Shown: in pieces, positions 57,981 to 64,000 of the stretch
Numbering within the stretch: the stretch's first letter is position 1
Layout: each line of letters begins with the position of its first letter
Origin: Sphagnum magellanicum
Lineage: Eukaryota > Streptophyta > Sphagnopsida > Sphagnales > Sphagnaceae
NCBI GenBank assembly: GCA_021904315.1
Contig: CM038915.1
Span: 10,912,001-10,976,000, forward strand
Direction of reading: 5' to 3'
Length of the DNA stretch: 64,000 nt
The notes under the pieces: generated by a model
What the model was told of the DNA's origin: nothing
The model's database searches: none
The model's input: the letters and a program-made list of their open reading frames with translations, nothing else
Translations under genes and position numbers: made by a program

Positions 57981-59128
57981 TCACTCAGCCTTTTTGGCAG
58001 CAGGAGAGGCAGGTGTAGGAAGCGGTTTGGGGTGTTTTTTGTCCTTAGGAGGATGTTCTCTCAAATGCCGATCTCTGTCATGAAAATATTGCTCAAAGGC
58101 CCGTGGCAAAAAAAAGGGAATGAGGAAGCCAAACAGATTGAGAGAATAGTAGATAGCATTCAAGGCTGCCAGTCCTCTCCCAAACCAAATCCACAATTGG
58201 TCCTGCATTTCACATAACCAGAGACAAAAGTGTAACAAATGCAAGATACCTTCAACAACAACAACAACAAAAAACAGAATCTTCAAAGTAGAAAGAAGGA
58301 GTTTTTGGCCAGCACTAATACTACATGGCCATTTTATGACAGTAAGAACTGTGGTATCAAAGAGCAAACAGTCTCACAAAAGAAAACCCTAAAAAAAAGT
58401 TCCCTATCGATAAGCTTGAGATCACAAGCAATCAAGAGATACATGCATTCAAAATCAGAAAGGTGATGTGATGGTTTGAATTTAGAGATTGCCGATGCTT
58501 GTGGAAGTGAGAGAGTATAGTTGGATACCTGGTATGGAATGTCCGGGGACAATTTATTGCTGAAGAAAGTTTCAGCAACCCAGTTGACGAGGGTAAAGAG
58601 ACGCCTCATGTTGTAGAGAATGGGCAGCAATGCTCTGACTGGCAGTGAAAAGATATTCAAGCCTCTGATGATGTTCTCACTCAGTACCTGGAAGGAAAGA
58701 AGAAACAGATGCGGCGTGGCTGCTCTCACTGCTTCTTGGTCGCCTCTCGCAAAACCCCCCAAGACATAAGCCAGAGGTAAAAACAAGCCTATCACAGTCC
58801 CTATTATGACGTAGAATTGGAAAGCCCTATTTCCTTTGAACAATTGGAGAGCATCAGGGTTGCCGTAGTTTGGGAACACGAAGTAGGAGAGAAGGAAGCA
58901 ATAGATTGTGATGAAGATAGGGAAAACCAAGTCTAGAACTGGCACCAATCCACTTGCTGAAAACACCACAATGAAAGCCACCAGCTGAAGCTCTATGACT
59001 CTCAATGAACCCATCACTCCTCCAAGCCCTGCCACATCTCCTGCCCTTTCCTCGAATTTCTTCCCATGTTGTTCAGACTTGTCTAGCTTTAGTACCCTAG
59101 GCCCCGTCGCCAACGTCGCCCCTGACAT
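57981..59128 (-). CDS. Plant multi-pass membrane protein (probably DUF7733 family), two exons, dilysine tail
   Basis: Exon 1 is 59128-58529 (ATG to phase-0 GT donor, 200 codons) and exon 2 is 58202-57981 (AG acceptor to TGA), giving 273 residues. The N-terminus is polar (MSGATLATGPRVLKLDKSE). Hydrophobic segments lie at about 43-85, 102-125, 138-170 and 210-232. A charged tail (YFHDRDRHLREHPPKDKKH) ends in …AKKAE. The last four residues, KKAE, fit the KKXX signal that returns membrane proteins to the ER. From memory this matches a plant-only family labelled DUF7733; no function is established. It is the first of two minus-strand membrane-protein genes here, 1.6 kb from the next, and they are not likely to be co-transcribed. 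Confidence 0.85.
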
Positions 59129-60763
59129 TATTATTATGACACAACCTTGAGCTGTTCGATGGAAATCTCGTTGTGGAAAAAACCTGAAAAAAACAAAACA
59201 AAACAAAACAAAAGAACCCTGGAGATTATCAGGTGAAGATGAAGCAAAAGAGCTACTTCAGAACTGAAGACACGATCAGCAAAAACTCGGACAAGAAAAA
59301 AAATCTTCTGAAGCTCAGATTGCAGAACCCTAAGACAACGAGAATCTCGCAACCGATGGTACCTGGGGAGGAGAGGGTAGTCTACAAACGCACCAAACGA
59401 ACAAGCGAGCAAGCATGGTGAGGCAAGCAATGCAAGAAGCCAAACTGACAGCTGGCAGATGCGCTGGCATCCACGTTGCAGTAGTGCAAGCTGCCTAGCT
59501 CTGGATTCTGCCACGTAACCGAAGTCTTACTGCTAGCATGGCCAAGCTATTGAAAATGATGACTTGCACTTGAATGGTAAGTAAGTTAGGGTTTAGGGTT
59601 TAACCTAACCCTGTTATTTTTTTGTCTTTTTTGTCTCTTCCTTTTTTTCCCCTTTCTGGAAGCCAAGCTTCCATATCCCTTGGCAACCCTACTGTTTTCT
59701 TTTCTCTCAAACTTTTTAAAAGAAGGGAAAAAAAATTACATTTGATTACAATGATGCATGGCTCAACAAGATTTGCAGGATGTCTCTTGACAATGATCAA
59801 GGCTTCAAGAGAACTAGCTTAGAAATGTGTAAAATCCAGTATCATGATTAAAGCATGGAATGAAATATAACTAAGATACACCCTGCATGGCTTGTGACAG
59901 AGAAATAAAATAGTTTACTTCTGTCCTTGCCCACCGGTAATTGATAAACAGAAGTTATAATTCTCAACAAATAGAAATCAACTGATCTTTAACAATGCCC
60001 ACATTAGAAAGTATAAGCAAAAGTTTCATGTTCAATAGGGGAAAGACACATCCCACTTAAACAACCATGCATCTTGTAACACAATATCATTGTTTCCAAG
60101 CGCTTAATCTGAGTAACATTCCAATCTCCAAATTTGGACATTGGAAGAAGGTATTCAGACTCACTCAGCATCATGGGTTTAACTGAATCAAAAGACAATG
60201 AGTCAGTGCTTTTCCGTTCAATTCATATTTCCAGAGGTGACTTGATGTTACTGCTTCCTTTCTGAAGTCAAGCAGTTTCTAACAACAGTGTTTGAAAAAC
60301 AAGTGGTACTACATTGAAGAGTTGAACAGGACATGGTGGTTTGCCCAGAGCTTCCCTTGTGAACCCTGAAACATAGCTTGTTTCTTTAGGTCAACTGGAG
60401 CAGTGTTGCTTACAGCAACTCAATAACAAAAGGGAAACCCTGAAACATAGCTTGTTCCTTGAGGTGCAATCAGAACAGCATTGCTTACAGCAATTCAACA
60501 ACCACAAAGCCAAAAGCTTCTCACTAGCTCCCAAATTTTGGTTGATTGGAGTGCACTGGATTTGGAACCAAGTTGATTGCTATAGGTCATGTACCTGGTG
60601 GTGGAAAAACTCTACAGAAGGTTCCAGGATTGGCCATCTCCTTAGTGAAGCTTCAAAAGGCAACTGCAAGTATATACACTACATCTCCAAAAGGCACACA
60701 AAGGCCCAGCAAGTGAGGCCTCCATATGCAGAACCTCTACAAGTTGCAACACACAGCAGTTTT
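59129..60763 (-). other. Upstream region of the dilysine membrane-protein gene
   Basis: Contains the 5' leader and promoter of the 57981-59128 gene and the 3' flank of the heptahelical gene. At 59586-59610 there is a TTAGGGTTTAGGGTTTAACC word, similar to the telo-box of plant promoters. The open frame at 59134-59514 starts inside the likely leader and matches no family. Confidence 0.45.
60364..60511. repeat. 74-bp tandem duplication
   Basis: CCCTGAAACATAGCTTGTT at 60364 recurs at 60438, and the following GCAGTGTTGCTTACAGCAA-type block also recurs. There are two copies, about 85% alike by eye, in the 3' flank of the heptahelical gene. Confidence 0.75.
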
Positions 60764-62008
60764 CTACAAGAAAGGGATAAATGCTTTTTGTGTATCAGAA
60801 AGTAAAGGCTTTCCTGGAAGTTCAGGGGAATCTGAACTGGGGAAGGCTACCTCATTCTGGTCTGAAAAGCTACCCCTGTGATCCACAGGCATGAAGGGGT
60901 TCACTGCTGTGTCAAACTCAAGATTGCTATTCAAATCAGTTCCATTTATTTGTCCATGCTGCACCAATGCAACCTGGTCATCATCACTGACAAATGCAGG
61001 AAAAGAGATGGACAAAGACCTCCCACCACCAGTAGACTCCATCTCCTGCCCTAAATGATGAGAGCTCACAAAGACACTGCACACAGCCAATGCATCAGCT
61101 ATAGGGCGGATGATGAGAATCCACTCCCCCACTGTGGTGCAGAGCAGCACCATGAGGAAACCCAGGAAGGCCAGTAACTCAAACACCAAGTGTGTTGGTT
61201 TTGAGAGCAAAGTCATGCCAAGAAATAGCACATGCAGTGGCAGAAAAAATAGCAAGGCAGCAAGGAGCCCATAGATGTGACGTCGCAGGTATTGATTGAT
61301 CACAACTCCCACCATCTGCCACCCCAGAAATAGAAAGTATACACTGTAGATCACACCAAATACTGCAAGTACTAGAATGCTTAAGAGAGGGTATTGACAC
61401 ACTGCAACAGTCTGGTTGTCCATCATAACCAAATCAAAAGTCATGGTGAAGTAGTTTGGCAGCCGATGGTTGTAACCCTCCTTCTGTACGCTATAGCCCC
61501 CTTTGAACTCAAAACTAGGGCTAATGACAACAAAGAAAAGTTGCAGGAGGAATACAGGCAAACAGCAGCTGAGAATGATAGCCACCACTTTGCCATTCCA
61601 AGCTTTCCTGGGAGTAAACGGCATCTTGTGAAGGGATCCGTGCACCAAGAAGAGTGCTGTCAGGAAGAAGCAAGGTTCCAGGAAGCCAAGAGAAGAGATT
61701 ATGTAGAGACGGCACATGTTGGCTTGCCACTGGAAGCTGAAGGAATGCATCAGCCAGTGCCTGTGTCGCATCAATGGCAGCCGCAGAAGCTCCCCCATGC
61801 TCCAAAGCATGGCCAGAAAGATGAGGATGACACGGACTATCCATAGCGCATTGAAATGCAGCAGGGTGGTACGAGGACGCTCCTTCTGTATGCGTGCCTG
61901 GAAGTAGAGCACGTAACACACGCACCCTAACCCTAAGGGCACCAGCACGATGACCAGCACTAGTGTGGCTATGCCCAACACATCCACGGCTGAAGCCGTC
62001 AGGGGCAT
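60764..62008 (-). CDS. Plant seven-transmembrane protein, GPCR-like topology, intronless
   Basis: A 414-residue frame. The start is the ATG at 62008 (MPLTASAVDVLG); the frame is open eight codons further but has no ATG before an in-frame stop. Seven hydrophobic segments lie at about residues 8-36, 54-78, 99-123, 139-163, 205-236, 245-269 and 272-308. A short basic loop (QARIQKERPRTTLLHF) lies between the first two, and conserved-looking WSMGELLRLP and LGFLEPCFFLTA blocks follow. The C-terminal tail of about 105 residues is acidic and Ser-rich (SLSISFPAFVSDDD, SDSPELPGKPLL) and probably disordered or phosphorylated. It resembles a plant-only family once listed among candidate GPCRs. Ligand, G-protein coupling and location are unknown. 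Confidence 0.85.
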   Translation of the reverse strand: MPLTASAVDVLGIATLVLVIVLVPLGLGCVCYVLYFQARIQKERPRTTLLHFNALWIVRVILIFLAMLWSMGELLRLPLMRHRHWLMHSFSFQWQANMCRLYIISSLGFLEPCFFLTALFLVHGSLHKMPFTPRKAWNGKVVAIILSCCLPVFLLQLFFVVISPSFEFKGGYSVQKEGYNHRLPNYFTMTFDLVMMDNQTVAVCQYPLLSILVLAVFGVIYSVYFLFLGWQMVGVVINQYLRRHIYGLLAALLFFLPLHVLFLGMTLLSKPTHLVFELLAFLGFLMVLLCTTVGEWILIIRPIADALAVCSVFVSSHHLGQEMESTGGGRSLSISFPAFVSDDDQVALVQHGQINGTDLNSNLEFDTAVNPFMPVDHRGSFSDQNEVAFPSSDSPELPGKPLLSDTQKAFIPFL

Positions 62009-62153
62009 TACCCACCCTCCACTCTTCTCCACATATTAGCGCTACCTTGTCGTATCTGTCTTCTCCTTTTACCTCCTCGTCTCCATGCCACTAACCCTAA
62101 GCATCTGGACAAACGTTTCAATACGGTCCCGTTCGTCCTCGCGCTGCCTCTGG

Positions 62154-62160
62154 TATATAG
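62154..62160 (-). promoter_or_regulatory. Possible TATA box of the heptahelical gene
   Basis: CTATATA read on the minus strand, about 146 bases upstream of the ATG at 62008. Spacing would allow a leader of roughly 110 bases. No other support. Confidence 0.3.
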
Positions 62161-62984
62161 TACCTATCTCTCCGTCAATCTCTTCCTATCTTTGTCACTC
62201 TCTGTTATCTTCTTCTGCAGCGAGAATACATCATCTCACAATACCAACCAATTCCTCAATTGCAAGTTTGCTCCCGTAAGATTTCTATGAAGTGCCGCTG
62301 CCCTCGTTTCACGGCTTCCCGTCTCCCGTAAAAAGCTAACTGTATCATCTTCTTCTACACATACTGAACATACATACATGCAACAACATCATCTTCGGAA
62401 TTTCCCCACCGCCACAAACCTACCTTAACCAAACGGCATTCAAACCCTAAAAACGAAGAATCTGACGAAGCTCGCTTCACTGCCGTTTGTTTGTTTGCGT
62501 GTTCTTTCCCGAGCGCCCGCCCTTCTTGCTCGATCTCCAGTTCCCACCTCCCACAGAAGCTCGAGTCGATCATTTACGAAAACGTTAAAATTCCGACAAC
62601 GATCAGCGCTACAAATTGGGAATGAAGAAACTCTTCTTGAAGAAAGGAAAAAAGAAGGAGGGATTGAGTAAGAGCTCAATCTTGTATAAAGATTTTGGTA
62701 TCAAATTTCGTGAGCGAAAAAGCTATTGTCCGCGAGAGGGGGCCGACTACGGCAACTGCTATCCTGCTTCCTGCGCTTGACTTTCCTTCCGTCTCGCTTT
62801 CTTCGTATGTGGAGCTTTGACGAAGCGAGCGAGCGAGCGAGCGGGCGACGTTAGGTCGCCGGACGGGAAGATCAGGTCGACGGAGATCAGGTCACTTTGT
62901 CCGTTCATTGTGTGCTTATGGGGTTTTGGTGCAACTTTCAATGCATTTGTCCTTTTGAAAAGGGAACAAAATAGCTAAACAGGT
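62161..62984. other. Upstream region of the heptahelical gene
   Basis: Balanced, promoter-like sequence with an AAACCCTAAAA word near 62443 and a (GCGA)4 run near 62825-62843. No convincing gene; the open frames at 62355-62679 and 62759-62941 are unrecognised. Confidence 0.45.
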
Positions 62985-63775
62985 ATGTGTCTTTTGTGTT
63001 TTCTCTCTCTCTTTTGGGTGAAATGAGGACCTCATGAGGGTTAGCTCTAGAGAATTCTATGTACTTGAGACTTACGCATGTAGAGTAAAGCTTCATGAGG
63101 GTTAGCTTATTTGAGAATTATACGTGTAGGGTAAAGCCTCATGAGGGTTAACTCTTGAGAATTCTATGTACTCAAGAATTATGTGTGTAGGGTAAAGCTT
63201 CATGAGGGTTAGCTCTTGAGAATTATATATGTATTCAAGAATTATTTGTGTAGGGTAAAGCCTCATGAGGGTTAGCTCTCAAAAATTCTATGTACTCAAG
63301 AATTATGTGTGTAGTGTAAAGCTTCATGAGGGTTAGCTCTTGAGAATTATATATGTATTCAAGAATTATTTGTGTAGGGTAAAGCCTCATGAGGGTTAGC
63401 TCTTAAGAATTCTATGTACTTGAGAATTATGTGTGTAGGGTAAAGCCCTCGTGAGGGTTAACTCTTGAGAATTCTATGTACTCAAGAAATATGTGTAGGG
63501 TAAAGCGTCATGAGGGTTAGCTCTTGAGAGTTCTATGTACTCAAAAATTATACATGTAGGGTCAAGCCTTATGAAGGGCTGCAGCTCTTGAAAATTCTAT
63601 GTACTTGAGAATTATACCTGTAGGATAAACCCTCATGATGGGTAGCTCTTAAGAATTCTATGTATTGAGAATTATACATGTAAGGCAAAACCTCATGAGG
63701 GGTAGCTCTTGAGAATTTTATGTACTTGAGAATGTAACCTGTAGAGAAAAGCCTCAAAGGTGTAGACCAGCTTGG
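62985..63775. repeat. Tandem array, ~60-bp unit, 13 copies
   Basis: Unit: GGGTAAAGCCTCATGAGGGT, then TAGCTCTTGAGAATTCTATG, then TACTCAAGAATTATGTGTGTA. The CTCATGAGGG anchor recurs near 63031, 63092, 63138, 63199, 63261, 63322, 63385, 63447, 63508, 63568, 63632, 63692 and 63752. Spacing is 60-63 except one 46-base unit with an internal deletion. Copies alternate between 'AATTCTATGTACTC' and 'AATTATATATGTATTC' variants in the middle, which suggests a two-unit higher-order step at least once (63199-63385). Non-coding. Confidence 0.88.
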
Positions 63776-64000
63776 GAGGTTATTGAGTTTTGGCCCCGGT
63801 TATCAGCCCAACTATCAACTTGGTTATCAAGAGCCTACCAATTGGTTCTTTTTTTTAAAATTATCAGTTAAATTGATAACTACATGGTATTGATTTTCTT
63901 AATATCTAGTAATCTACTACTTGGATGGGTAGAATATCATCTAGGTAGGTTATCAACCAGTTATTTGATAACCTACCTTTATGCATAATCAATAATTATT
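63776..64000. repeat. Degenerate GGTTATCA / TAGGTTATC tract
   Basis: Repeated GGTTATCA, GATAACCTACC and TAGGTAGG words up to the window edge, similar in type to the TACC tracts elsewhere. It may continue beyond the window. Confidence 0.5.

Noticed and set aside
59134-59514. 126-residue frame upstream of the dilysine membrane-protein gene
   Set aside because: It overlaps the likely 5' leader, has no recognisable family, and its frame is unrelated to the real gene.
62985-63775. CRISPR-like array
   Set aside because: Whole units repeat with no unique spacers, and this is a plant nuclear sequence.
1-64000. tRNA and rRNA genes
   Set aside because: I looked for B-box words and rRNA-like blocks by eye. 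The only strong GTTCGATTCC (near 10731) lies inside the transposase coding sequence. A proper tRNA scan could still find one.

Overview
This is plant nuclear DNA. Evidence: spliced genes of plant-specific families (a UDP-xylose-type nucleotide-sugar transporter, a DUF4057 protein, a plant-only four-to-five-pass membrane protein, a plant heptahelical protein), plant-type TTTAGGG motifs, and wide AT-rich spacers packed with decayed transposons and degenerate tandem repeats. The species cannot be fixed from this window. The transposon families recall those I associate with seed-free plants (ferns, lycophytes, bryophytes) or gymnosperms, but that is a weak inference.

Layout. 0-1 kb: first exon and 5' region of a nucleotide-sugar transporter running off the left edge on the minus strand. 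1-8.6 kb: AT-rich spacer with a 300-bp dispersed element (first of three copies), a 128-bp loopless palindrome and a seven-copy 138-bp tandem array. 8.64-11.05 kb: a structurally complete hAT transposon with matched terminal inverted repeats and a perfect 8-bp target duplication, whose transposase gene carries an internal inversion. 11-23 kb: spacer with several degenerate arrays, including about 1.3 kb built of GTTTAACC-like words. 23.8-25.3 kb: an intact single-exon DUF4057 gene (minus). 27.4-28.8 kb: a 16-copy array of about 95 bp with a T-run and a C-run in most units. 29.2-31.0 kb: a nearly full-length but dead pogo/Tigger-like transposase. 35.1-36.0 and 47.1-48.0 kb: two copies of an LTR-like sequence, the second inserted into a dead reverse-transcriptase gene (46.2-49.9 kb). 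37.4-39.1 kb: a second, old hAT-like fossil. 50.7-51.6 kb: a GC-richer 54-bp tandem array just in front of a six-exon SSUH2-like gene (51.7-55.5 kb, plus). 58.0-59.1 kb: a two-exon membrane-protein gene ending in a dilysine tail (minus). 60.8-62.0 kb: an intronless seven-transmembrane gene (minus). 63.0-63.8 kb: a 13-copy 60-bp array.

The five host genes are unrelated housekeeping-type or uncharacterised eukaryotic genes and do not form an obvious pathway. They lie in two islands of more balanced base composition (about 22-25 kb and 51-63 kb) plus the left edge. Between them lies transposon-derived sequence. The observation most worth following is the hAT element: its ends and target duplication look young, its coding region is richer in G+C than its surroundings, its protein resembles a family I associate with oomycetes, and about 500 bp of its transposase is inverted in place with the neighbouring catalytic segment lost.
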